From NCBI GenBank assembly GCA_900322095.1, contig ONYS01000005.1, positions 1-63,503 of the forward strand: a stretch of 63,503 nucleotides of DNA. The letters run 5' to 3'. Source of the DNA: an uncultured Prevotella sp. GTDB taxonomy: Bacteria > Bacteroidota > Bacteroidia > Bacteroidales > Bacteroidaceae. The translations under genes and the position numbers were made by a program. The notes beneath the pieces were generated by a model that was not told where the DNA came from, did not search any database, and saw nothing but the letters and a program-made list of their open reading frames with translations. Positions 45,625-53,315 of this stretch are shown here, piece after piece. Numbering within the stretch: the first letter of the stretch is position 1; every line of letters begins with the position of its first letter.

Positions 45625-45632
45625 TACCTTTG
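45625..45632 (+). promoter_or_regulatory. -7 promoter element of the SRP RNA/tRNA-Thr unit
   Basis: TACCTTTG, about 30 bp before the SRP RNA 5' stem. Confidence 0.5.
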
Positions 45633-45659
45633 CAACCGCTTTCGCAAGAGAGTCCATTA

Positions 45660-45764
45660 TACATGGGCAAGTCTCCTACGGCCAGCTCCCTCGGAATCCC
45701 CCCAGGACGGGAACGTAGCAAGGGTACTTGGTTGTAGCGGCGCGATAGGAATCGCTTGCCCACC
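45660..45764 (+). ncRNA. ffs: Small signal recognition particle RNA
   Basis: About 105 nt. The ends pair: TGGGCAAG (45664-45671) with CTTGCCCA (45755-45762), then TCTCCTA with TAGGA. The apical part has CCAGGACGGGAACGTAGCAAGG, equivalent to the conserved SRP helix-8 motif (AGG..CGGAA.GNAGCA). It binds Ffh and works with FtsY. Its 3' end lies directly against the first copy of the tRNA-Thr 5' end. Exact termini are approximate. Confidence 0.78.
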
Positions 45765-45765
45765 C

Positions 45766-45869
45766 GCCTCTTTAGCTCAGTTGGCCAGAGCACGTGACTC
45801 TTTAGCTCAGTTGGCCAGAGCACGTGATTTGTAATCTCGGGGTCGTTGGTTCGAATCCGACAAGAGGCT
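45766..45869 (+). tRNA. tRNA-Thr (anticodon TGT) with a 30-bp tandem duplication of its 5' half
   Basis: A 30-bp segment (45768-45797) covering the acceptor 5' strand, D arm and start of the anticodon stem is repeated exactly at 45798-45827. Only the second copy continues into the anticodon loop TTTGTAA, the variable loop, the T arm and the 3' acceptor strand (to 45869). Using the second copy gives a 74-nt cloverleaf (45796-45869) with a single A-G mismatch at acceptor position 2. Using the first 5' end (GCCTCTT, perfect acceptor match) leaves a 30-nt insertion. It may be functional, slow to process, or broken. Confidence 0.85.
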
Positions 45870-45873
45870 CTTC

Positions 45874-45910
45874 AAAAGCAGGTATCCATAAGATACTTGC
45901 TTTTATTTTG
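45874..45910 (+). terminator. Terminator after tRNA-Thr
   Basis: AAAAGCAGGTATC pairs with GATACTTGCTTTT (one G-T pair) around CATAA, followed by a T-rich run. Confidence 0.85.
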
Positions 45911-45995
45911 ACTACAAAACAGCATCATTCAACAAACAACAACAGAAAAAGTTGAAAAAAGTCTACCGTTTATCCTTATAAATAAAAAAAATCTG

Positions 45996-46003
45996 TAATT
46001 TTG
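45996..46003 (+). promoter_or_regulatory. -7 promoter element of the DUF4199 gene
   Basis: TAATTTTG, 10 bp before the first ATG (46013). Confidence 0.5.
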
Positions 46004-46012
46004 CATGTGATT

Positions 46013-46552
46013 ATGATGAATATAACTGCACTCATCCAAGTGAAGGCCTTCGCAAGGCAAGATGGCGCTTTGCTCACATTGCTTTGGACGGTAAGTTTTC
46101 TCTCGTTCATGTATGCGCCCAACAGCGGCATCGGAAATCTGATGGCGCTCCTTACTCCCGTGGCCATAATCTGGCGAATGGTGAGTTTTCGCAACTACGC
46201 GCTCGATGGCGTGATGTCATACAAAAGGGCATTGGCCTACACAATGTATGTGTTTTTCTATGCCAGCATCGCCTTCGCCTTGGTGCAATTCCTTTACCTG
46301 AAGTTCATCGACCAAGGACAGATGAACTTCTTCCTCTCGCAGAGTTTCAACGCCGTCACCCCCATTTGGGAGCAGCAGGGGTTAAGCGAGGAGGAAATCA
46401 ATGAATACTGCAGCCTGATCTTAGGCTTTACGCCTCTCAACAAGACCTTCATCTTCATGATGGAGAATATGTTCACGGGGTTGATTTGCTCGTTCATCAT
46501 CGCGGCGTTCGGAGTTAGAAGAGTTCCGCGAAAGAGCATGAGAAAAGAATAA
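46013..46552 (+). CDS. DUF4199 family membrane protein
   Basis: 179 residues, four hydrophobic segments, with the DUF4199 pattern (KAFARQDGALLTLLWTVSFL, VQFLYLKFIDQGQMNFF). Function unknown; in many Bacteroidetes it precedes a GT2 gene of the dolichol-phosphate-mannose-synthase type, as here. Start set at the ATG pair 46013/46016; an in-frame TTG at 46001 lies inside the promoter element. Confidence 0.85.
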   Translation: MMNITALIQVKAFARQDGALLTLLWTVSFLSFMYAPNSGIGNLMALLTPVAIIWRMVSFRNYALDGVMSYKRALAYTMYVFFYASIAFALVQFLYLKFIDQGQMNFFLSQSFNAVTPIWEQQGLSEEEINEYCSLILGFTPLNKTFIFMMENMFTGLICSFIIAAFGVRRVPRKSMRKE

Positions 46553-46617
46553 AATAAATTAAATAGCGGCGCTTTGTTTCAACTTGGTGCCTCACTACAT
46601 AAAGTAAAAACAAAAAA

Positions 46618-47580
46618 ATGGATATATCTGTAGTCGTACCTCTGTATAACGAGGAAGAATCTTTGCCCGAACTCCATGCATGGGTGGAGCGCGTGATGAA
46701 AGCCAACAACTTCTCTTACGAGATGATTTTCGTCAACGATGGCTCAACCGACAATTCATGGAATGTGATTGAACAATTGTCCAAAGAGGATCCATCTGTC
46801 AAGGGCATTAAATTCAGACGTAATTACGGCAAGAGTCCAGCCCTTTACTGCGGATTCAAGGCTGCACAAGGCGATGTTGTTATCACGATGGACGCCGATC
46901 TTCAGGACTCCCCCGACGAGATTCCGGGCTTATACAAGATGATCACGGTAGACGGTTACGACCTCGTCAGCGGCTACAAGCAGAAACGCTACGACCCACT
47001 CTCCAAGACTATTCCTACGAAGCTCTTCAATGCCACAGCGCGACTTGTGAGCGGCATTCATAATCTTCACGATTTCAACTGCGGCCTGAAAGCCTACAAG
47101 CGCGACGTTGTGAAGAACATTGAAGTCTACGGCGAAATGCACCGCTATATCCCCTACCTAGCCAAGAATGCAGGCTTTGAGAAAATTGGAGAAAAAGTAG
47201 TGCATCATCAGGCCCGCAAATACGGTAAGTCGAAGTTTGGTCTCAACCGCTTCTTCAATGGCTATCTTGACCTGCTCAGTCTTTGGTTCTTGAGCAATTT
47301 CGGCAAGAAGCCCATGCATGTATTCGGCTTTATCGGCTCGTTGGTGTTCTTTGTGGGCATCATAGCAGCCATCATCATAGGCGTCAAGAAGCTCTACTAC
47401 CTCAGTCAAGGCATCCCTGCTCCACTGGTGACCTCTTCCCCTTACTTCTACATCGCCCTGACAACGATGCTCATCGGCACACAGCTCTTCTTGGCCGGTT
47501 TCCTTGGCGATCTCGTCAGCCGCTCCAACCCCAACCGAAATGACTATCAAATAGAGAAAACGCTTAGATGCGAAGAATAA
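46618..47580 (+). CDS. GT2 polyprenyl-phosphate glycosyltransferase (DPM1/GtrB-like)
   Basis: 320 residues: GT-A domain (DISVVVPLYNEEESLPELHAW, FVNDGSTDNSW, DADLQDSPDEIP) and two C-terminal membrane helices, the layout of enzymes that load a sugar onto undecaprenyl phosphate for surface glycan modification. It follows DUF4199 after 65 bp and overlaps the next gene by 13 bp, so the four genes 46.0-48.7 kb look like one unit. Confidence 0.88.
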   Translation: MDISVVVPLYNEEESLPELHAWVERVMKANNFSYEMIFVNDGSTDNSWNVIEQLSKEDPSVKGIKFRRNYGKSPALYCGFKAAQGDVVITMDADLQDSPDEIPGLYKMITVDGYDLVSGYKQKRYDPLSKTIPTKLFNATARLVSGIHNLHDFNCGLKAYKRDVVKNIEVYGEMHRYIPYLAKNAGFEKIGEKVVHHQARKYGKSKFGLNRFFNGYLDLLSLWFLSNFGKKPMHVFGFIGSLVFFVGIIAAIIIGVKKLYYLSQGIPAPLVTSSPYFYIALTTMLIGTQLFLAGFLGDLVSRSNPNRNDYQIEKTLRCEE

Positions 47581-48056
47581 CTCCAATACTGTCGATCTTG
47601 GCAGGAGTTTTCATCCTCATAAACTGTTTTATGGGATGCTCCTCAATAGACTGTCCGCTCAACAGCCGCATGCTCTGCGTCTATTCGTTGGCCGGCGACA
47701 CGCTGACCGACACTTTGACGGTTTCAACAACCAGAAGAGATGGTAGCGACACGGTACTCATCAACAGGCAGACTGGTATAGCCCAGTTTTCATTGCCCAT
47801 GAGTTATGACGGCACGACCGACGAGTTGCTTTTCGATCTCCACTATACCGATGCTACATCTTCTCTTGACACGGTGGTCATAGAAAAGGATAATTCACCC
47901 CACTTTGAGGCCGTCGACTGCAACCCCACGTTCTTCCATACGCTTAAGAGCGTGACGACGACCCATCATGGTATTGACAGTATAAGTATATTGAATCCCA
48001 ATGTAACGTTCGACAATTCTCATGCGCATATCCAAGTGTATTTCAAGAAGCGTTAG
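47568..48056 (+). CDS. DUF6452-like lipoprotein
   Basis: 162 residues. Lipoprotein signal (LAGVFILINCFMGCSS with lipobox Cys near 24), then a beta-rich domain. The pattern and its position before a DUF6048-like gene fit DUF6452; I assign this family from memory. Overlaps both neighbours by some bases. Function unknown. Confidence 0.7.
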   Translation: MRRITPILSILAGVFILINCFMGCSSIDCPLNSRMLCVYSLAGDTLTDTLTVSTTRRDGSDTVLINRQTGIAQFSLPMSYDGTTDELLFDLHYTDATSSLDTVVIEKDNSPHFEAVDCNPTFFHTLKSVTTTHHGIDSISILNPNVTFDNSHAHIQVYFKKR

Positions 48057-48711
48057 CCTGGCTCTGTTGATGTTGATGTCGACACTGAGCTTAAGCGCGC
48101 AGCAACGCAAGCAAGTTGTCGTCCAGGATTCCGACAGCATCGTCTTTTTCCGCGGAGTTGCTGTTTCGGTGGATCTTGTCGGGCCAGTACAACTGCTTGT
48201 CAGCGACTACGGCCAGATCGAAGGAGCTGTCAGGCTAAACTTTAAAGACCGCTACTACCCAATCATCGAATTGGGATATGGCAAGGCCGACGCTACTGAC
48301 GACGTTACCCGCCTGAACTATAAGACGAATGCTCCCTACTGCAAAGTCGGTTTGGATTTCAATCTGTTGAAGAATAAGCACGACATCTATCGTCTTCTGG
48401 CCGGTTTCCGCTACGCATACACTTCCTACAAGTTTGACATCAACAGTGAGGTTCCCATCAATGATCCTGTTTGGGGAGATGGAGCTACCTATTCAGCCCA
48501 TGACGTTAAAGCGAATTGCGGTTGGGCCGAAGCAGTGCTCACTGTCGACGCCAAAATCTTCGGCCCCGTAAGAATGGGATGGAGCGTGAGATACAAGCAC
48601 CGATTGAACCACGACGACGGCAACGTAGGCAACACATGGTATGTTCCCGGCTATGGCAAGCAAGGAAATACGCGCTTGGGAGGCACTTTCAATGTCACGA
48701 TCGAGATTTAA
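48022..48711 (+). CDS. DUF6048-like outer-membrane protein
   Basis: 229 residues. Signal peptide (SRSVSLALLMLMSTLSLSAQ), then a beta-barrel-like sequence (VSVDLVGPVQLLVSDYGQIEGAVRLNFKDRYYPIIELGYGKAD) ending in an aromatic-rich strand. It pairs with the DUF6452-like lipoprotein gene by a 35-bp overlap. Function unknown. Confidence 0.72.
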   Translation: MRISKCISRSVSLALLMLMSTLSLSAQQRKQVVVQDSDSIVFFRGVAVSVDLVGPVQLLVSDYGQIEGAVRLNFKDRYYPIIELGYGKADATDDVTRLNYKTNAPYCKVGLDFNLLKNKHDIYRLLAGFRYAYTSYKFDINSEVPINDPVWGDGATYSAHDVKANCGWAEAVLTVDAKIFGPVRMGWSVRYKHRLNHDDGNVGNTWYVPGYGKQGNTRLGGTFNVTIEI

Positions 48712-48790
48712 GTAAAACTTAAAGGTATATACAGAAAACTACAGATATCCAAACTCGTAATTTTCAAAACAAGAATACTCTAGAAATATT

Positions 48791-49864
48791 ATGGCAACAT
48801 CCGACAATACCATACAAGATTCTCAGCAGAACGGCAAAGAGAAAAAGAAATTTGGACGAAAGACAACGCTTCAGTTGTTGTTTCTGGCTTTTCTCGTGAT
48901 TGGTACCGTATGGATCATCCGGACTCAGAACGACACCCCGTACCAAAAAGATTCTGGTGAGATTTTCGGAACTTACTACCACATCACTTATCAGTCTAGC
49001 AAGGATTTGAGACCGGAAATCGAAGCTGAACTTAATAAAGTTAACGCTTCACTTTCTCCCTTTAATCCCAACAGCATTATATCAGCCGTCAACAGAAACG
49101 AAAACGTAAAGGTGAACGAGATGTTCACTCAGGTTTTCATGCTCGCAGAAAGAGTCTCGAAAGAGACCCAAGGAGCTTTCGACATCACCGTAGCCCCGCT
49201 GGTCAATGCATGGGGATTCGGAACAGAAGGAAGAAAGACTCCTTCAAAGTCGACTGTCGACAGCCTGAGACAGCTCATTGGCTATCAGAAAGTTTCCTTG
49301 GTCAATGGTTTTGTAAAAAAGTCCAATCCGAAGATGCGCCTCGACTGCAGTGCGATTGCAAAAGGATACGGAGCCGATGTAGTGGCCAATTTCTTCAAAC
49401 GTAGAGGCATAGAAAACTATCTCATAGAGATTGGTGGAGAAGTCGTCACCAGTGGCAACAGCGAAAAGAGATTGCCTTGGCGCATCGGAGTAATCAAGCC
49501 TTCAGACGACACACTAAACGTTACTGAGGAGACTCAGACCATCATCAATGTTACTGACAAGGCGATGGCAACGAGCGGTAACTATCGCAATTTCCGCTAT
49601 GTTGCAGGGAAGAAATATGCCCATACCATCGATCCCGCCACAGGATATCCTGTGCAGCACAGTCTGCTCTCTGCCACGGTATTGGCTAACGACTGCGCCA
49701 CTGCCGATGCCTATGCTACTGCTTTCATGGTGATGGGCGTTGAAAAAGCGAAGAAGGTGCTCGAGCGTCACTCCGAACTCATGGCCTACTTTATCTATGC
49801 CGGAACAAAAGGCGAATTGGAAGTCTGGTTCTCGCCTGCCTTGGAAAGCAAAATACAACAGTAA
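48791..49864 (+). CDS. apbE: FAD:protein FMN transferase (ApbE)
   Basis: 357 residues with an N-terminal membrane anchor (TLQLLFLAFLVIGTVWII). The ApbE fold is clear: GTYYHITYQ, FDITVAPLVNAWGFG, LDCSAIAKGYGADVV, YLIEIGGEVVTSG, and the metal-binding HTIDPATGYPV...DCATADAYATAFMVMG. It attaches FMN to Thr residues of proteins such as the Nqr and Rnf subunits, at the periplasmic side. It ends 19 bp before the Crp-type gene. Confidence 0.94.
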   Translation: MATSDNTIQDSQQNGKEKKKFGRKTTLQLLFLAFLVIGTVWIIRTQNDTPYQKDSGEIFGTYYHITYQSSKDLRPEIEAELNKVNASLSPFNPNSIISAVNRNENVKVNEMFTQVFMLAERVSKETQGAFDITVAPLVNAWGFGTEGRKTPSKSTVDSLRQLIGYQKVSLVNGFVKKSNPKMRLDCSAIAKGYGADVVANFFKRRGIENYLIEIGGEVVTSGNSEKRLPWRIGVIKPSDDTLNVTEETQTIINVTDKAMATSGNYRNFRYVAGKKYAHTIDPATGYPVQHSLLSATVLANDCATADAYATAFMVMGVEKAKKVLERHSELMAYFIYAGTKGELEVWFSPALESKIQQ

Positions 49865-49883
49865 CACTCAGACACCTAACATT

Positions 49884-50561
49884 ATGGATGGGTCGCTTCA
49901 TCTATATGAGAATCTCATGCGGCTGCCTCTCTTCTCCGGGTTGGGAAGTGAGGAGATGAGCCAGATCATAGCACAAACCAAGTTTCAGTTTCGCAGACTT
50001 GAAACGGGAGAATACTTCTGCCGACAAGATGAGAAGACAGAGAATCTCGTGATCCTGAACAATGGCAAGATGAAAGTGACTACTCACAGCGATGATTACG
50101 GATGCATGGTAGAAGAGAGTATAGTTGCCCCCTATGTGCTGTCGCCTACAACTTTGTTTGGCCTTCATCAGCGCTACCTCCACTCTTATCAATGCGAAAC
50201 AGCATGCACCTTTGTAGTGTTAAGCAAGAATGAAGTATTCAACCTCTTCGATAATTATTTTATTTTCCGCATCAACTGGCTTAATATCATTGCTACCCAA
50301 GCTCAAAAAAGAAGCCTGCAAATTTGGCACACTCCGCCCGTAGACCTACGCCAAAGAATTATCAGATTCTTCGTGCTGCATTCTGAAAAACCAGCTGGCA
50401 CGAAAGTATTTCACATCAAAATGGAGCGTTTGGCAAGAGAAGTGAGCGACAGCCGGCTGAAAGTTTCACAACAGTTACATGTCCTCCAAAAAGATGGACT
50501 CATAATCATCCAAAGAGGGATCATCACTATCGATGCTCTGGAGAAACTCATCCAGAAATAA
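49884..50561 (+). CDS. Crp/Fnr-family transcription regulator
   Basis: 225 residues: cyclic-nucleotide-binding-like domain (about 10-130: LFSGLGSEEMSQI, LETGEYFCRQDEKTENLVILNNGKMKV) and a C-terminal winged helix (MERLAREVSDSRLKVSQQLHVLQKDGLI). There is no Cys cluster, so it is unlikely to sense oxygen through Fe-S. Start chosen at ATG 49884 after the apbE stop; an open stretch upstream overlaps apbE in another frame. Confidence 0.88.
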   Translation: MDGSLHLYENLMRLPLFSGLGSEEMSQIIAQTKFQFRRLETGEYFCRQDEKTENLVILNNGKMKVTTHSDDYGCMVEESIVAPYVLSPTTLFGLHQRYLHSYQCETACTFVVLSKNEVFNLFDNYFIFRINWLNIIATQAQKRSLQIWHTPPVDLRQRIIRFFVLHSEKPAGTKVFHIKMERLAREVSDSRLKVSQQLHVLQKDGLIIIQRGIITIDALEKLIQK

Positions 50562-50703
50562 TACGACTAAACGACCAGTTGGAATTATCAATTTTGCCTA
50601 TTAGAATAGCCGAAGTAAACTGCTTCTGCTGTACTTTTTTCTCTTTCCTATTCATTTGTGTTAAATATGCTTTTAAAATAGCGGGCTTCAAGATTATTTT
50701 TAT

Positions 50704-50711
50704 TATATTTG
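50704..50711 (+). promoter_or_regulatory. -7 promoter element of the M3 peptidase operon
   Basis: TATATTTG, 25 bp before the ATG at 50737. It would drive the M3 peptidase, dCMP deaminase, S41 protease and cyclo-ligase genes. Confidence 0.5.
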
Positions 50712-50736
50712 CATGAAAAAATAGGACTATTTTAGT

Positions 50737-52836
50737 ATGAATGAAAATAAGATAGAGAGACAACAGCATCAGAATCCTTTTTTTGCACCTTACGCCACTC
50801 CTCATAATACTGTTCCATTCGACAAAATCACTACAGCTGATTATGAGGAAGCCTTCATGGAGGGTATCAAAAGAGAGGATGAGGAAATAGACGCCATCAT
50901 CAACAACCCGGAAGAGCCTACTTTCGACAACACGCTTATACACATCGATGAAAGCAAGGGCGAACATTACTACGATTTGCTCGGCAGAGTGTCGGAGACA
51001 TTCTCTTGCATGCTAAGTGCTGAGACCAACGACGAGCTTGATGCGCTTGCACAAAAGATGAGCCCTATCCTCACCAAGCATGCCAACGATATCAGCCTAA
51101 ACGAGAAACTTTTCGAGCGGACAAAATACGTCTATGAGCATCATCGCAAGCTCACACCTGAGGAGCAGATGCTGCTGACAACGAGTTACGACGGATTTGT
51201 CCGTAGCGGTGCCTTACTGGATAAGGAGGGCAAAGACAAACTCCGGAAGATAACTGAGGAGGCAAGTATGCTGTCGCTACAGTTCTCGCAAAATCTGTTG
51301 AAGGAAAATAAAGCATTTGAACTTCTCATTACCGACAAGTCACAACTCGACGGCCTGCCTGCCAGTGCTATTGAAGCTGCACGCCAGAGCGCCAAGGAGA
51401 AAGGCAAAGAAGGATGGCTGTTCAATCTTGACTACCCTTCTTACTCTCCCTTTATGACCCATTCCACACAACGTGAGCTGAGAAAGAAGATGTTCATGGC
51501 CCGGGGAACAGAAGGTACGCACAACAATGAGAACAACAACCTTGACATCTGCAAGCGTCTGATTAACCTTCGGCGAGAGTTGGCACAGCTCTTGGGCTAC
51601 GACACTTATGCAGACTACGTGCTCAAGTATCGTATGGCTTCAAATGTCAACAACGTCTATAAACTTCTTAATGACCTCATTGACGCCTACAAGCCAGCAG
51701 CTGAGCAAGATGTGAAAGACATTGAGCAGATGGCCAAAAAGCTCGAGGGGGAAAACTTTGAACTGGAACCTTGGGACTTTAGCTTTTACAGCCATAAACT
51801 CCAAATGGAACGCTACAATCTCGACGCAGAGATGCTCCGCCCCTATCTAGAGATCAGCAACGTTATCAAAGGAGTATTTGGCCTGGCTACTAAGCTGTAC
51901 GGAATTACATTCAAGGAAAACAAAGACATCCCCGTATATCACCCAGATGTAAAGGCTTACGAAGTCTTTGACAAAGACGGCAGCTACCTCGCTGTTCTCT
52001 ACGCTGACTTCTATCCCCGCAAAGGTAAACAGGGTGGTGCATGGATGACAGAATTTCAGGGACAGTGGATCGACCATAAAGGCAACAACATTCGTCCACA
52101 CGTGTCATTGGTGATGAATCTGACAAAACCGACCGAAGACAAACCGGCTCTGCTGACATTGAGCGAGGTAGAAACATTTCTCCACGAATTCGGTCATGCA
52201 CTGCATGGAATGTTCGCCAACACTCGTTTCGCAAGTCTGTCGGGCACCAACGTCTGGTGGGATTTCGTAGAGCTTCCCTCACAGTTTATGGAAAACTACG
52301 CTGTAGAGAAGGATTTCCTGCGCACGTTTGCTTTCCATTACAAGACAGGAGAGCCTATTCCTGATGAGTTGATCGATCGCATTGTTAAGTGCCGCAACTA
52401 TCTTGTTGGCTACAGCTGCATGCGACAAGTGAGCTTCGGACTTCTCGATATGGCCTACTATACGATGAAAGAGCCGTTCACTGCAGATATCATACCGTTT
52501 GAGAAACAAGCCTGGAAGAAAGCTATCGTCACCAAGCAACTCCCCAACACTTGTATGACCACGCAATTCTCCCACATCATGGCAGGAGGATACGCTGCAG
52601 GATATTACAGCTACAAATGGGCTGAAGTGTTGGAAGCTGACGCATTCAGCGTCTTTAAAAAGAACGGAATCTTCGACCGCAAGACTGCTCAGAGTTTCAG
52701 AGACAACATTCTCTCAAAAGGCGGAACAGAGCATCCCGCTGTACTCTATCGGCGCTTCCGCGGACAAGATCCAACTATCGATGCATTGCTGGAACGCAAC
52801 GGCATAAAAAGACAAAAGAAAGATGACAAGCAATAA
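50737..52836 (+). CDS. M3-family metallopeptidase (Dcp/oligopeptidase type)
   Basis: Zinc peptidase of 699 residues that trims short peptides. HEFGH near 482 in FLHEFGHALHGMFA, with the downstream Glu region, is the M3 zinc site; the N-terminal helical half and the NPFFAPYATPHNTVPFDKI start match Dcp. No signal peptide is visible, so it is probably cytosolic. Overlaps the dCMP deaminase start by 14 bp. Confidence 0.92.
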   Translation: MNENKIERQQHQNPFFAPYATPHNTVPFDKITTADYEEAFMEGIKREDEEIDAIINNPEEPTFDNTLIHIDESKGEHYYDLLGRVSETFSCMLSAETNDELDALAQKMSPILTKHANDISLNEKLFERTKYVYEHHRKLTPEEQMLLTTSYDGFVRSGALLDKEGKDKLRKITEEASMLSLQFSQNLLKENKAFELLITDKSQLDGLPASAIEAARQSAKEKGKEGWLFNLDYPSYSPFMTHSTQRELRKKMFMARGTEGTHNNENNNLDICKRLINLRRELAQLLGYDTYADYVLKYRMASNVNNVYKLLNDLIDAYKPAAEQDVKDIEQMAKKLEGENFELEPWDFSFYSHKLQMERYNLDAEMLRPYLEISNVIKGVFGLATKLYGITFKENKDIPVYHPDVKAYEVFDKDGSYLAVLYADFYPRKGKQGGAWMTEFQGQWIDHKGNNIRPHVSLVMNLTKPTEDKPALLTLSEVETFLHEFGHALHGMFANTRFASLSGTNVWWDFVELPSQFMENYAVEKDFLRTFAFHYKTGEPIPDELIDRIVKCRNYLVGYSCMRQVSFGLLDMAYYTMKEPFTADIIPFEKQAWKKAIVTKQLPNTCMTTQFSHIMAGGYAAGYYSYKWAEVLEADAFSVFKKNGIFDRKTAQSFRDNILSKGGTEHPAVLYRRFRGQDPTIDALLERNGIKRQKKDDKQ

Positions 52837-53296
52837 TGACAACAAGGAAGAGCTCCACGAGGAAAAAGCACGACAGCTCGACTACCGATATTTGAGAATG
52901 GCTCAGATATGGGCAGAGAACTCTTATTGCAAACGGCGCAAGGTAGGAGCCTTGGTCGTGAAAGACAAAATGATTATCAGCGACGGCTACAATGGCACCC
53001 CTAGCGGATTTGAGAATGTCTGCGAGGACGACAACAACATCACAAAGCCTTATGTCCTGCACGCCGAGGCTAATGCCATCACAAAACTCGCCCGCTCGAA
53101 TAACAATTCTGATGGTGCCACGCTCTACGTCACGGCATCGCCATGTATAGAATGCGCTAAACTCATCATTCAGGCAGGAATAAAACGAGTTGTCTACGGC
53201 GAGCAATACCGCCTTACCGACGGAATTGACCTCTTGAAAAGAGCAGGGGTCGCCGTTGAATACCTCAACGCAGACAAACAAGACATTAAAGAATAA
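52823..53296 (+). CDS. dCMP deaminase
   Basis: 157 residues with the zinc deaminase signature: HAEANAI near 79 and PCIECAKLII near 107. It supplies dUMP for thymidylate synthesis (dCMP to dUMP). Translationally coupled to the peptidase gene upstream; the S41 protease follows after 19 bp. Confidence 0.92.
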   Translation: MTSNNDNKEELHEEKARQLDYRYLRMAQIWAENSYCKRRKVGALVVKDKMIISDGYNGTPSGFENVCEDDNNITKPYVLHAEANAITKLARSNNNSDGATLYVTASPCIECAKLIIQAGIKRVVYGEQYRLTDGIDLLKRAGVAVEYLNADKQDIKE

Positions 53297-53315
53297 AAGA
53301 TTTGTATCAAGCAAG

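Larger units (their letters stand above)
45134..45662. other. Intergenic stretch with a 22-bp tandem array
   Basis: No credible gene in this stretch. It holds the mutS2 promoter, the 22-bp array at 45358-45456, and the ffs promoter element at 45625-45632. Open frames across the array are created by the repeat. Confidence 0.7.
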
